From Smittium mucronatum (lineage: Eukaryota > Kickxellomycota > Harpellomycetes > Harpellales > Legeriomycetaceae), in the NCBI GenBank assembly GCA_001953115.1, contig LSSL01004306.1, positions 1-40,507 on the forward strand: 40,507 nucleotides of DNA, in the 5' to 3' direction. The notes under the pieces were generated by a model that had not been told where the DNA came from, ran no database searches, and worked only from the letters and a program-made list of their open reading frames with translations. Of this stretch, positions 1 to 13,380 are shown one piece after another; positions within the stretch are counted from its first letter, which is position 1; the number at the start of each line of letters is the position of its first letter. A program made the position numbers and the translations under genes.

Positions 1-473
1 CAAACAGAGAATGTTCACTCAGATTTTGGGATATTGTTATAAGACAAGGTAATAAATGGTTTCATGTATTATACAAATTTTCGAAAACATTGAAAAAACA
101 AGTAAAAAAGCAAGAATATTCTAGTTCAGGTTTATAACCTCGCCCCAATGTTTTTTTTTACTGTAAATTTAAGATTCATACATCTTTCCTTAATAAAGCC
201 TTGATCAGATTAAAAATATATATTTAAAAAAAATAAATGCAATCCTTGTCAAGAATGACAATAAAAGCGTCCAACTAATAGAAAAAAAATTGAAATCCTA
301 AAATCGACGACCTCACAGCCTTTCCTTATACAAGAGAATGTTAAGTAAATAAGAAATGCAGTGAATAAAATGTATCCTCCTAAATTATATTTAGATACGG
401 TGATATTTGTTATATAGATTAAAAAGATTTTAATTCTATTCAAAATCAATCTTACAGAATAGCGGAATAGAAA
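1..473. other. Window edge and 3' flank of the SelS/K-like gene
   Basis: AT-rich sequence downstream of the minus-strand gene. On the plus strand one frame is open from the window edge to a TAA at about 50-52 (17 codons), which could be the end of a truncated neighbouring gene, but this is too short to call. The 66-codon minus-strand open frame at 249-449 has low-complexity hydrophobic content and no recognisable family, so I read it as 3' flank. Confidence 0.35.
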
Positions 474-1097
474 TTAACCGCAACAACCGCCGCACATGCT
501 ACCTCGTGGAGGGAGAGAAAATCTGCTTTGACCTAAAACAAAAAATGTATTTTAAAGTGGATATATAATAACCAAAGCAAAAAAAATCTAAAGAACTTAC
601 GATTTATATCATCCATTCTTCTGATATTTGGCTTACCAAGGTTAGAGGAATATGGTGATGGTCTTTGTGGTTTGGCTGGATGGAAATCCTATTGAGTTTA
701 AGGAAAGATTATTATAAACATAATAATTATAAAGGTTAAAGGTTAAAAAGGAATCAAAGTGGGGTAATTCAATAAAATAAACCAAAATTACTCCCGAATC
801 TTTTTTAGAATCTTCCCCCTGTTGATCACTAGTGGACTCAGCTTCATCATCCGAACTTTTAGAAACGGTGCCGGTGTTAGAGAGCTTTTGCTGGAGCTTT
901 AGATAGATTTTCCTGCTCTGTTCATCGAGGAGTTTTTTTTTGTTTCCTCTCTCCAAGCTATGTTTTCTCATGGACTCTTCAACTCTAGTTACCAACAAAT
1001 ATAAAAAACCCAAGGTGATTAAAGTTGAGAAGGCATACTCTCTGGGCGAAGTGATGATTTTCTGAAGCTCGAATCTCCAGTCAATATATGAAAACAT
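474..1097 (-). CDS. Small membrane protein, selenoprotein S/K-like Cys homologue (150 aa, 3 exons)
   Basis: Exons on the minus strand are 1097-792, 688-601 and 532-474. Introns are 791-689 and 600-533, both GT-AG, and the joins give a 150-residue protein. Seen: a short N-terminal part, one hydrophobic segment (about residues 22-38), a charged helical stretch (about 39-72) containing RKIYLKLQQKL, an acidic Ser-rich linker (about 79-101), then a Pro/Gly/basic tail with RRMDDIN and a terminal CGGCCG. Selenoproteins S and K are single-pass ER proteins of the ERAD machinery. They end in a Gly-rich tail with Sec near the C-terminus, and here the penultimate residue is Cys. The helix resembles the SelS (VIMP) VCP-binding helix, whereas RRM..IN plus the Gly tail is closer to SelK. 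An alternative donor three codons downstream (ahead of GTTTAT) is also in frame. Family assignment is by motif only. The gene structure is fairly secure and the function is inferred. Confidence 0.66.
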
Positions 1098-1800
1098 AAT
1101 GTGGTATCAAATATACTATGTTTCCTGGCTTTAAAGTGAAATTTTAGATGGTGTACTACAATTATGTTAGAAGAGCATGAATAAGAAGGAATATTAACTA
1201 TTCTCAGGTCTCTGAAATATATCTGAGTCGCTATTAATTCGTTAAGGCTCTAGATTTGTATTCTGGCTTCATTTGCATGCAGCGACAATCCCAAATAAAA
1301 CTAATACACACACCTCCAATTATGTTTGGTTACAACATTATTATTTGATTTTGATTGGCGTTTAAATGTTCCCATTTCTAATATAAGTAATAAATTCATT
1401 GAAACTTTTTTTAGTGTAAAATTATCAAAATGCTCACATACCAAACAACCTGTTAATACTTTCTATTGGCCAAAACATTAGCTCTTATTGGGCCCAAAAA
1501 CACAGCGTATTCCTGTTATATAATTTAAGTGTCCTATTTGATAGTGATCTAAATTACTATAATTATAAACACATTTTAGCTTTAGGTGTTTTTATTGGAA
1601 GAAATTTGAAATCTATTTTTGAGCGACTGATTCATGAAGGGCTTGCTATTTTTAGACCATTTTTGTTGAATAAAAGTAGTGCCAGCTAGATTGACTACTC
1701 CTAAATGTGAAATACCTTGCAATAGTTAGGGATCTAAGTATTGTACTTTTCAAAGTACAAAATAATAAAGTTACACACTGAGGTGTATTATTCTTAACTT
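1098..1800. other. Upstream region of the SelS/K-like gene, noncoding
   Basis: No gene is visible. A TTGGCCAA motif lies at 1466-1473, about 370 bp upstream of the ATG at 1097, and matches similar motifs near other genes in the window. A perfect 9-bp-stem inverted repeat (TTGTACTTT TC AAAGTACAA) occupies 1741-1760. Composition is AT-rich but less extreme than the desert that follows. Confidence 0.4.
1741..1760. repeat. Short perfect inverted repeat (9-bp stem, 2-nt loop)
   Basis: TTGTACTTT and AAAGTACAA flank TC. This could be a palindromic protein-binding site or a chance hairpin. It lies about 65 bp before the relic segment at 1807-2025. No function is assigned. Confidence 0.5.
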
Positions 1801-1806
1801 GGAATA

Positions 1807-2025
1807 ATGGAAGCAGCGATTAGAGAGCAGTGCCATTTGGAAAAATGATGAACCGATCGGCTCTGTAAGGCTTGGGATATTTTCTCTGCACAATCCCAGT
1901 GTTTTGAGCTAAGTGGATCTCAACATCTAGCCGTTTATTTCAATGGAGGCTATGTCGATCAGATTTCATGTTTGAAGATGATCCTATTTTATATCAGCCC
2001 TGTTAGCTGTATGCTCCAAATCTAA
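1807..2025 (+). pseudogene. Possible coding relic, unrecognised
   Basis: The frame opens with an ATG at 1807, reads 13 codons, meets two adjacent TGA codons at 1846-1851, then stays open for 57 codons (1852-2022) before a TAA. The residue mix is protein-like (TDRLCKAWDIF, SGSQHLAVYF), and base composition is clearly less AT-biased than the surroundings. This fits a decayed gene or mobile-element fragment. I do not recognise a family, and a chance open stretch cannot be excluded. Confidence 0.25.
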
Positions 2026-5000
2026 GCTCTGTAGTCTCTGTGGGCTTTTTTTCATTTTTAAATAGCTTAATTTATGACTGTAACAACTTCAGCCATCCAA
2101 ACTATTTGAAGCTTTAAGGAAATTATCGTAATGAAGCATTTCTAATGAATTAATTTCTTGAAAAAAACTTATTTTTGAGGTATTTTGAATTTATTGGACT
2201 AAAAAAAAATCCACAGCTTAATTCGATATATAGGATCAATTATGCAAACACCGATTTCTATTAGTAATTTTGAATCCATTTTGGAAAAACTGAGTTAGAA
2301 AATTAGAAATTTACTAACATTAGCAACTAAAGCACTTTTATAATACCCCACATTTAATTACTAACGAAGTTTTTAAGGAATAACATAACATACCTGATAT
2401 TCTTTTCAAAAGTGTGCTTTTGTTTAAAATTTAAAACATTGGTTAATAGTAATCTAAATTCCCCCCGAGCTATTAAAGATAGAGGAAAAGACTAAATTAA
2501 TTAATATTCCTCAATTTTCTCAATAAGAAATTCTATTCGTAATTTTAATTTTGTACTAATCAAGAACTTTACACATTTTTCTTAGGTATAATTAAAAATC
2601 AGAATGAATGTAAAAAATTAATGCGAAGTGTAAGCTCTCAAAGAGAGTATCCCATTTATTCACGCTAATAAACACTTAGTTTGATTAAGCCAGGATTCTT
2701 TTTCCTATATATTCTATAGAAAAGATAATATTCGTAACAAAAAAGTGCAAAATTATGAATCCACGGTTAAAGAGGGCTATCCAATATAAATTCTACCTTA
2801 TCCTATGCAAATAACTCTTTAATTGCTAAAACATAAAAAATATTATTCCTTTTGCTTAATTAAGTTCAAATTACCCCATGCATAATGTTATATCAATATA
2901 GCCAATTCAATTATATAACAAGTACGGAAATTCAATAAAAAAAAATTCGACCATTTTAAATCATTTCTTTTATCGATTGGCCATGCTTTAAAGCCTAAAT
3001 CGCCTTTTTAAAATATTAAACCAATGATTGATTACTTAGGCCTATATTTAATTAACTTTAACCCTTTTTTTATTACATTGGGAATAAAATAATTTTCCCC
3101 ACTTATCTCGATATAACTCAAAAAAATTACCCAGTTCAATCATTTAATCAATTAAACATACTTCATAACGATAATTTCCTTATTTCACTTGGTCGGGGTC
3201 TTTCGGTTGATAAATTTCTAACTTCTATTGTAGGTACATAGAAGTCCTGTAGAGGAAATTATTTCGTTATGGATAATAGATTTTTCTCCACATCTCTTTG
3301 TTTTTTTGATGTTTTTTAAGTTTTCTTGAAACAAAATTCCGTGGTAAAAAAAATCCTGTTAAACAAACCAAAAATTAAACGCAATTTAACATTATTTCAA
3401 TTTATTTGCAGGCGATTGGCAATGCGTATATTATTGTTTTTCTTGGTTTCAAAATGCCGAAATGCCTCGTTACTAGAACTAGGATTCATTTATATTAAGA
3501 TATTTCCAAAATTGAAATTTTTTTAATATACCCTCGAATTTACATATTCTGCAACTTTTCGATTTTTTATAAAATTTGAATTTTTTTTTTAATAACCGTC
3601 AATAATATAGATAAAAAATAAATAAAAGGACATAATTCAGTATTAATTGATTTTTTTTAGGTGACAACAGCACCATAATTCAATTATTATTCTTTTCACG
3701 ATTTCGAGGAACACTAAATATGCAATAATTATTTTGGTGATTTACCTTCTCGTTTTCATAAAGAAAAGTTTCATATTGAAAATTATAATATATGAAATAA
3801 AGATTTTTAACATCATTTTCTCCACTAAAAGGTGGGAAAAAATATAAAATATTAGTTCCATAAAATTTTGGTTTAAAGCTAGAGTTATAAAATGGTCAAT
3901 TGGTAATATTAATTCTAATTTTTAGTTAAAATATAATTTACGATCGAAAACAGAATATTTTCTGAAATTAATGATAGAAAATCCATTCAGTCTGTAAACT
4001 TAATCAATTAAAGTAATTAATTTCTTAGATAGATAATCAGCAAAATTATATAATTTCGAAAAAAAAATAAATTATTTGGTACTTTTATAAATAAACAAAT
4101 AACTTGGTTATATCTATATATTTAAAAAATAATAATAATAATTTGTTAATTGAAAATATCATGAATTTCTTAATCGATTATATTAATTTTAACAATTCCG
4201 CATTTTTTCTATCGGATTAGTTACTTTATTATAGGATGGGGAAATTTATTAATGGTTAATGTTTTGTAAAACCTACTCATATAGATGCTTAGTGGGGTTT
4301 TTAAATATTACCATAAACTCTAAAAGAATGATAAGTATTTTTTTAATAAAATAAATGATACATTTTTTTTGTTGAAATTTATCCTAGACCTTCTCATAAT
4401 TCAAATATTTTGTAAAATTATAATTTAATTTATTGTTATTTATATCTAAATTAAAAAATAGTAAAACTTTCGATATCAAATATTTTTATTTTCAAGATTT
4501 ATTTATCAATATATTCTAATTATTTATGGTTTATTATATCAATACCAAAAAAAATTCAATTCACTCTAAGTAATATTCCAATTTAAAAAAAAATTGAATA
4601 AAAATATATTCATGTTTTTTTCTGAGTATGGGTTTTTAGAAGTAAAAAAGTGTTATTCAGTAAGAATTATAAATGTTTTGTACATTGATTTGAAACTTAT
4701 TTAAGTTTGATCCTTAAATGATTATTTTACTATATAGTGGATTTTTTCTTATTTAATTAAAAGTAAAGTTTATTGGATGTAATCAATTCTACCGAATAAA
4801 AAATTTCTATTAGAAATATTGATAAATCACTGTATATTTTCACTTTTTCCAATTATATATTTAAAATATTTTTAAACAGGAATTCCATTCATTTGATGCC
4901 GAATTCTTTTTTTAATAACTATAAAATCGAATAAAACTATAGAACTTTAAGATTAATTTTGAACAAAACTAAATATTTAATGCTTTTTAAATACTATAAT

Positions 5001-8000
5001 ATAATATACGCAGTTTACAAGATTATGATATGTAATTTTTTAAAAAAGATAATATAAATGACCTTAGAATACATATTTGTTTTATATTCCAAATCCTCAA
5101 GCAAAATTTCTCTATATTAATTTAGATAATTTATTAATAGAATATATCATAATAAATAGTGAAATAGAGCTTAATTTCTTTCAAAATATCATAAATCTAA
5201 AATAAAAGAAACGATAACAACGCAATCATATTCCAGCCAAGTTAATATATATATAGCCTATTAGTATGAATACACACCCTCAGCTATCGTGTGATTATTA
5301 TTTTTTTTTTAAATTTGATAAATATTTAAATAGATCTTTGGCTAAACGTTACATACTTTAAATACGCTTTCATTAATTTAAATATAAGTGGTTTTATTTT
5401 TGAATATATTTTCGAAAGTATGTCTTATTTTTATTTCTGATCTGATAAGAACAATAGAGTGCTCATATTTAATATAAAAAAATAACTAAAAAAATAATGA
5501 ATAAAAATATTTTAATTTTTAATAAAATCTAATCTAAAAAAACATTCTCTGTTTTTAATAATAAATAAAATATATATTTCTTGATAAGCCCCTAATTTTA
5601 TTTCCAAAATTAGTTATATGTTCTATATATGGGAATTTGTTTAGAGTTAAAATAAATTAGTCTTATAAAAAGAAGAAGAAAATAAAAGGGGCATAATTTA
5701 TCTATCGCGTAAACCGAAATATTATTTTTAGACGTAAAACCTCTTTTATTCACCTAAAAAAGGGTTTCATAAGTTTTATTGAACAAAAATATAATTAAAA
5801 TTTAAAAAAAACACAATACAAGCGACTAAAATTAGATTTATAGGGAAAATATTTATATAATATCTATTAAGTTTAAATCTATTTTTTACATATTTAAATA
5901 TTGTATTTACGTATTGAAAAGTATTTCAAAAAAAAGTGACTAGTTCTGATAATGAATTTTTTTAAATGTCCAGAAAAAAATTGAATTTTATTCTTAATTA
6001 AATCAGATCAAATCTACTTAAGGATCAAATCTACGCACAAAAAATATATAAAATAAATTTCAATATTAACTTTAATTAATATGATAAATTAATTTCAAAG
6101 AAAAATTGTTTCATAAAAATATTAAATATTTTTCTAGAGGCGATAGATTTTTGATTTTCTACTAACACCAATTTTTCAAGTAAAAAAAAATAGAGACTGT
6201 TTTTGATACTTAATGAAGTATCTTTTAAATTAAAATTTTTAATTGAATAATAGTTTTTTTTTATAAGTTATTCATTTAAAGTGACCTATTAATTGAGTAA
6301 AAATGACCCGTTCATAATAAATTTTGAGATATATGAAGGTAAAATAATGATATTTTTTAAATTTCTTGCTCTTTTCCTTTGCCTAAAATGAAAATAAATT
6401 GGTGATAACCAAATAAAAGTGAAATTTTTTTAAAATAAATTCCTATAAACCATATGATAATGATATTTTTTGAAGAATTTAGAATATAAGAAGTTTATAA
6501 AATACTTGATATTAACGAAAAGTACTAGATTTTTATCAAAAATTAAAGCAAGTTAAAATATAATATTCCTTATCTAGTTAAAATTTCAATCTTTTATTGA
6601 TATATTTTATAAAATAATATTGTTTTTGAAAAAATTAAGTCAATTTTAATATAATAATCAAATTCCGTCATAAATCATATTATATACAGCTGAATAAAAA
6701 AACAGAATATCTCCTCTTTAAAAACAATATTTTAAAAAAATTTCTTCTCACTTAAACAATCAAAAAAATCGTTCTATAATAATGGTTTATACATATAATA
6801 TTTGCCAAATATCTTTTTCTATAGAAATCTTAGCTCATTAAATCACACCTAGGCGCTATATTACAATGAAATAAATAAATAATCTTTTCGAGAGAGCTTG
6901 TAGTTATTTTTGGTGATATATGTGTCTTTAAACCCCCTAACCTAAAATAGTATATGAATAAATTATATGTTTTGTTAAATTTTTTTTTAAAAATATGTAA
7001 AGTTCTCCCAAGAAAATTATCAAATGAGCATATAGTTGAATACTTTGATGGCATAATAAAAAATTATACATATTGTTCTATATTGGAATTTTTTTCTTGA
7101 AGATAGTTATAAATTTTTAAAAACATAAAATAAAAATAATTAATTTGGGGGAAAAAATCAATACCCAAAAATATTTAAAAATTAAATATGCTTTTTTTTT
7201 AACTTTTAAAGGCTTAGAAATTCTCTACTTCAGAGAGAAAATGTTGTGTAAAAGTAATAATTAATTCTTTTTTGATATGTTGAAAGGTATTTTAGATATG
7301 AATCCAGACGCATAATGAGGATATTTAAATAGAAAATACACAAAACCAACAATAATTATATCTTTTAAAAAAATCCTAAAATAAACACCAAGAGTGGGAA
7401 AAAAATACATATTATCTAATAAAATTATAAGATAAAAAATGAAATTAAGAGGGGGGGGGGTGAGCACAATTTAAGTTACAGTATTTGAAATAATTATTAG
7501 AAAATTTTCTAGCTCGACAAATGAGAAAATCTCAAAATTCTAACTTAAAGAGATAAGAAAACTATATTTTTAGAGCCCAAAATAAGTGACTAAGATTAAT
7601 TTTTCAAATAATGAATTAAGCCTGTGTTTTAATGATATATTAATCTAAGATTTTTTATAAGTTGACCCCTTCGGATTTTTTTCGATTTATCATATTATTC
7701 ATATAACATATCTTCAAAAAAAATCTTTGCCTGAAAAGTATATTTTTTATTTATTATCCAGTAATTTTTTAGATAAAAAATTTATTTCCGGCCCCTAAAT
7801 AGGTCATAAATAATGATAATATAAAAAAATAAATGTAACCGGATAATTTTTTTGTATATAAACCTATACCTATCCAAAGAAAAATTAATATAATCTGATA
7901 TAGTTCTTTTTTTTATGAAAAATTTAAATTATAAAATGAGCTATTAAAATTTTTTTGAATCAGATTGGAATTTTTTTTACTCCAATATAATTTACTTTTA

Positions 8001-8910
8001 TTATTTAAAATTAAAAATAAATCCATAAATAAAACTTCCATTTGATAGAGTTTTAATTATAGCTATCATTTTTACCTTTTTAATAAAGTTTTTAATAAAA
8101 GATAATTGAAAACTGATTTATATATATAATTTTAATACAAGTATCACTCTTCTAAATATACTCCAATATAAATTTGTAATTTCATAACCATAAATATTTA
8201 TTTTTTTGTCTCATCTTACTAGCACTATTCATAATTATTTGCTGAAAGTTTTAGTCCTTTAAATAGTATTACACAAATAAATACGTTTCATAATAACATA
8301 AACAAATAAAAAATTAAAAGATTTTTTTTTTTTAATTTAAAGTTCAAAAATTAAATTGTTAAATCAAATTATTTATCAAAATAGGAAATGAAATATTAAC
8401 AAACAAAAATTTTTATTTTGTCATAAATTATCAAATTTGCAAAATAGATAAATAAATGAAATACATTTAATGACTCTATTGTATAATTGTTTTTTTTTTT
8501 TTTTGAAAATTTAACTATTTTTTCGGCTTTAGAGGTTTAAGATAAAAATGAAATGTTTGGCTCTATTTTTTTGAATATACCATAATCATAAATGAGCTAT
8601 TTTAGTAGGAAAGATGCTTTTAAAATTATTAATCAAATTCCTGGAAGATTTTTTATATTTAATTGTAAAGCATTATATATTTTAATTTTTCATCTAATTT
8701 AAATATTAAAAAAAAATTATATACAAATAAATGCCATAACACATATAATTTTACTCAAAATAGGTTATTTTTTTCAATAAATTTATTTATTTATTCAATT
8801 TATAATCATAAATAAGCTTTTTTTTCATTAGGTTTTAAATTTAAAAAATCTTAAATTTTACTAGAAGGAATAAAAAACATATTCCAATTTTAAATTTGAG
8901 TTTTTTTGGG

Positions 8911-8940
8911 TATATATGAAAATATATGAAAATATATTGA
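8911..8940. repeat. Three tandem copies of a 10-bp unit
   Basis: The unit (a/t)atatatgaa occurs twice, followed by a third diverged copy (aatatattga). Simple AT-rich tandem repeat within the desert, with no gene nearby. Confidence 0.6.
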
Positions 8941-11883
8941 AATTTTTTTACATGTTTTATTTAAAATGGACATTTTCTTTTGATTATAAAATATTACACT
9001 ATGCTCATCTAATTTTTTATCTCGATAAAAATAAAATAAAATTTTCAAAGGTGGTATTTATAGTTGGTTAACCGGAAGAAAATAGCACTTTTTATGGTTT
9101 CTTTTATAAATTTTTCTTAGTTCGATATTTTTATCAAAAAAAAAATAATAAAAGAGAAAAATTAATATAATTAAGAAATACTACTTATTTTCCTGTATTT
9201 TTTTATAAAATGTTTATAATAATTCAACTATATGCAGAAATAAGGGTATATTCTATACTTTAAAAATGTTTTCGCTTAATCTTTTAAATGCCATTCACAA
9301 AAAGTATTACTCTTATAACATATTTTAGGAATTTAATTTTTAGTAAAAAAATTTAACCCAACCTATTAAATTAAAATTTTGAAAAAAATTTGCAAAAACT
9401 AAACATATTTATATTAGTATAATAGAAATTGGGCAGAAAAAAATTTTTTTGCGAAAAATTACATATTTCCTATATTTTTAATCGAAATCCTTAAAAATAA
9501 TAATAAGCAAAATACCATCATTATAAAAAAATTTAATTACAGCAGATAAAATTTGCATTAAAAAAATGAGGGAAAAAAATTATTATTTATACAAGTAATA
9601 AAATCTTTTTTTGCTTAATTAAGAAGTAAAATTCATTATTTCGCAAACATAACGCCGCTATTGGTGAAGTATACAAGATTAATTAATATTTTTACTTCAT
9701 AAATTATTAATTTTAATTTATAAACTAATAATGATAAATGGGGATTATTTTTGAGGGATCCATAATAAATATCGTTTTCATTAGATAAATAACCTTTTTT
9801 TGAAAAAATTATAAAAAATAAAGAAAAGTATGGTAAATTGATTTTAAAAATCAAGTTTAGCACCAGATATGTAAATTTTTTTTATTTTTAAAAAAGCTGA
9901 AAATCACACATCATGCCATCAATATTGTCTAATGTAGCTTTTTTTAGCGATTTTAAATTTAAAACCCCCCAACTAATGAAAATATAAATTATTATAAACC
10001 ATCGAATTTTCATTTTTTTAGATATCTATTCCACACCTTGGAAAATTCTCTATAAACCGAAAAATTCCGCTATAAAAAATTGTATATTTTAACTGAATTT
10101 TGACCTAATAACTACTAATCTCAATAAATTCAAAGCAAGGGTGAATATAAAAATCAAAATTCACAATAAATTTAATTATAGATTATAAAAAAGATCTGAC
10201 TCGACTAAAAAACTTTACTATTAAAAAGTATTAATTATATTTGAAGTGGAACTTCCAAAAAATCTCAGCTCAAATATTTTACTTCAGAAGCCATAGTTTA
10301 TTTTTTAAGATAATTTAAATTATGAAAACGTTTTGGAATTTTATAAGAGTAATTTATATGTAATTACGTATTTTTTCATATCCATCGCTTTTATATTTGC
10401 TTAAATTAAGAAATTTGAGAATCAAATATTTGTCAAATTTTTTTCGCCAGGATATTTATGAAGATAATTAGATATCAATATTAACGATCTTTATTGATAG
10501 CAAATAGCTTATTACACTATCATCAAGATATATTTATTTTAATTATGCCAGAAAAATCACTATTTTTGAAAAAAGGTTCAATATATCTAAAAACTTTTAA
10601 CTTAAATAAAATAAAAGCTTCTGTTAATGATTTAGGCTAAATGTCAAGAGATTATTTTTTTATTATTTGTGTATTATTTTTAAATTAAAATTTAAAGCGA
10701 AAATCTAAATTATAATATAAAAATACACAAATTAAAACTTCTATAGGTCTGTTACTTGTTTTTGGTCACATATTTTTAATTTTGTTAAATGCGTAAATAT
10801 CTCAAAAATAATTTTGCTTATTCCGAATTTTTGGAGAAAATATAAATTAAATGAGGGTGAAAAAATTAAAAAAACGCCTAAATTTCTTGATAAACAGATG
10901 ATAGTAAGATTTTCATTAAAATCTTTATATTATTTTTTTATATTTTATTTGGAATTTATTTATCTATAAAGGTTTGAACTGTGTCTTAAACCATAAATAA
11001 AACATATAAAACTTCCTCTATTTTTAATTTATCAGATTATTGTTGAAAAAGTAACGAAGAAAATTTTACTAAACATTATATTGTTATTTTTTTGAATATT
11101 AAATATTTTTTTAAGATATTATTAAATGTAATGAATATTAAATTAAAATTATACGAGTTATAATTAATAATAATTACAAGAAACAGAGCTCTTTTTCTTT
11201 CAAATTTGCAAGAAATTAACAATCACGTTCGTTTAATTTTTGAAAAGCAATCCCTTTGTGAATACTTTGGTATAAAATTGGTTTATATAGAGATATAAAT
11301 TTTCAGGTGATAATAATGAATTTTTCAAACAAATAGCCGCATTACAAATAATGAAAAATTGTCAAAATTTTCCTTTTATTATTTTTATTTAATAATTTGA
11401 AACACCTAAATATGCTTCTAAAAGAATTCAAAAACCAGATCGAGCAAAAATTTCTATAGAATTTTAATATCAAAATCCAATTAATAATTGATCTAATATT
11501 CTGTTCAAAAATAAATATCCTTTAATTTATGCTATTTTATTTTATATTTAAATAGAATTTAAACATTATAAATAAATTCCAATAAAAAAATATAATCCAA
11601 TGGTAATTATTATATACAAAGAATGTTATTGTATTCATAATATGTAACAAGATTAATACTATATTTTTTTGTTTTTATATTTAGATGAGCCTAATAAAAA
11701 TTCCGCTGAAGCGAAAAAAGAAAATTACAATTCAAGGAAGGTAAAAATAATTTTTTTAAAAAAAAAAACACCCAATGAACTTCCAAAAATTATTAAATAT
11801 GGAGTAAATTATATTCAATGGCATATTAATTAAACTATTGTTACTGGGTAAATATTTAAAATTTATATAAAAAAAAAAAAATT

Positions 11884-11899
11884 TATATATATATATATA
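11884..11899. repeat. (TA)n microsatellite after an A-tract
   Basis: An alternating TA run directly follows a 13-base A-tract ending near 11881. Simple repeat, no gene nearby. Confidence 0.7.
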
Positions 11900-12951
11900 A
11901 GCTTTTTAGCAAATGGGAGATTAAGCTTCTAGTTTAAATTAAAACCCAAGATTTTTCAAAAAAGAGTTAAAATTTAAAATAAATAAATAAAAATTTAATT
12001 TTTTATAATGTCCCGTCAAAAATATTTGCATCTTCTAGTCATTTTATTTTCTCGAATCCCTTTTTTTCTGATTAATACGATCTTAAAATGACTAGATAAT
12101 GAATTCAAATAATATAATGAAAAAAAATTGAAATCATAAGACATTAATATCAATAAAAAAATCCTAAATTTAAATACAAATATAAAAGGTCAGATTTTAA
12201 TCATATTGAATTAATAATGGTTCAACAGGACCAAATACTATTATTTTTTGGCTAAAAATTAATCCCAGATATAGTGATTAACAATTAAGCGCCTTTATTT
12301 GATGGAAGATCATTTTAAACCAAATAAAGCTTTTTTTATTATTATATAGCTATTTCAGGTAATTGATAATAAAAACAAAAGATATTTTAATTAACTCAAA
12401 ATCGAACCAACTAAATTTCTAAAGTTATAAATATTACTCAATTTTATGAACTTAAATTTCAAAATTATATGATTAGTCGCCAAAATATAGTATTCTTTGA
12501 AAAATATATCGTACTTTTGAAGCTTCATATAAAAGATATAGTCTTTTTTATAAATGAAATCTTGTTGTATATATTATTAATATTTTTAACCACTATTACT
12601 TTTATTGATATTTAATCTTTTCAAATTGATATTCGATTAATAAAGACTAAAATATGATCAAAAAAATAATCGGAATATAGAATGAATAATAATTCCTCTA
12701 AGTTCGAATAAAAAAAATCTGAAAAATCAAGTTATGATATCGACGAAATTATTTTAAATTAAAAAGTTCTAAATTTATCTCAAATCTCAAATAAACTCAA
12801 AGGAAATAAAAATAATTATTATAATAGTAATATGATAATATAATACGATATACCAAATTAATAAGATAATAAAACATTGATAAATTTTCGGAATTGTATA
12901 AATTAAAAATACAAAAATTCTAAATGAACAAAATCAGTATTTAAATTCGAC

Positions 12952-12981
12952 TTATTATTATTATTATTATTATTATTATTA
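12952..12981. repeat. (TTA)10 microsatellite
   Basis: Ten perfect TTA units in noncoding AT-rich DNA. TTA runs would encode poly-Leu or poly-Ile in some frames, but no open frame extends around them. Confidence 0.85.
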
Positions 12982-13140
12982 GATATAGAAAGATAGAAGG
13001 TATTTCAAAAAAATAAATAGCAAACAACAATGTACGTTTTTATAAATCATGCCGAGAGTTTGCGATTGAAGTTAAGATAACTAGGTAAGAATTTCAGCTC
13101 TGAAAGCTACTTTTTATATTAATATAACTTCAAAGTATGA

Positions 13141-13380
13141 ATTTAAGAATAAGATAATAAAGAGATGAGACTATATTAATATCTGGTGTGCATGAAAAAT
13201 ATCTTATGAAATGATGGATGCTAAAGTGATGAAATTATGGAATATTGGGATGGAAGAATGATAGAGTAGTGAAGTTGTAATTGGTTGGTTGATAGGTTGG
13301 TGTGTATATTTTTATACGTGTTTATGTGTTGAATCTTATGTTTTTTGTATTTTTTTAGTGATAATGATTGTTTTAATTAT
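13141..13380. other. Strongly G-over-C skewed stretch
   Basis: By direct count the plus strand has about 56 G and only about 7 C in these 240 bases, with runs such as ATGATGGATG and TTGGTTGGTTGATAGGTTGG. No open frame or RNA gene is recognised in it. Neighbouring desert sequence looks more balanced. See findings for possible meanings. Confidence 0.6.
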
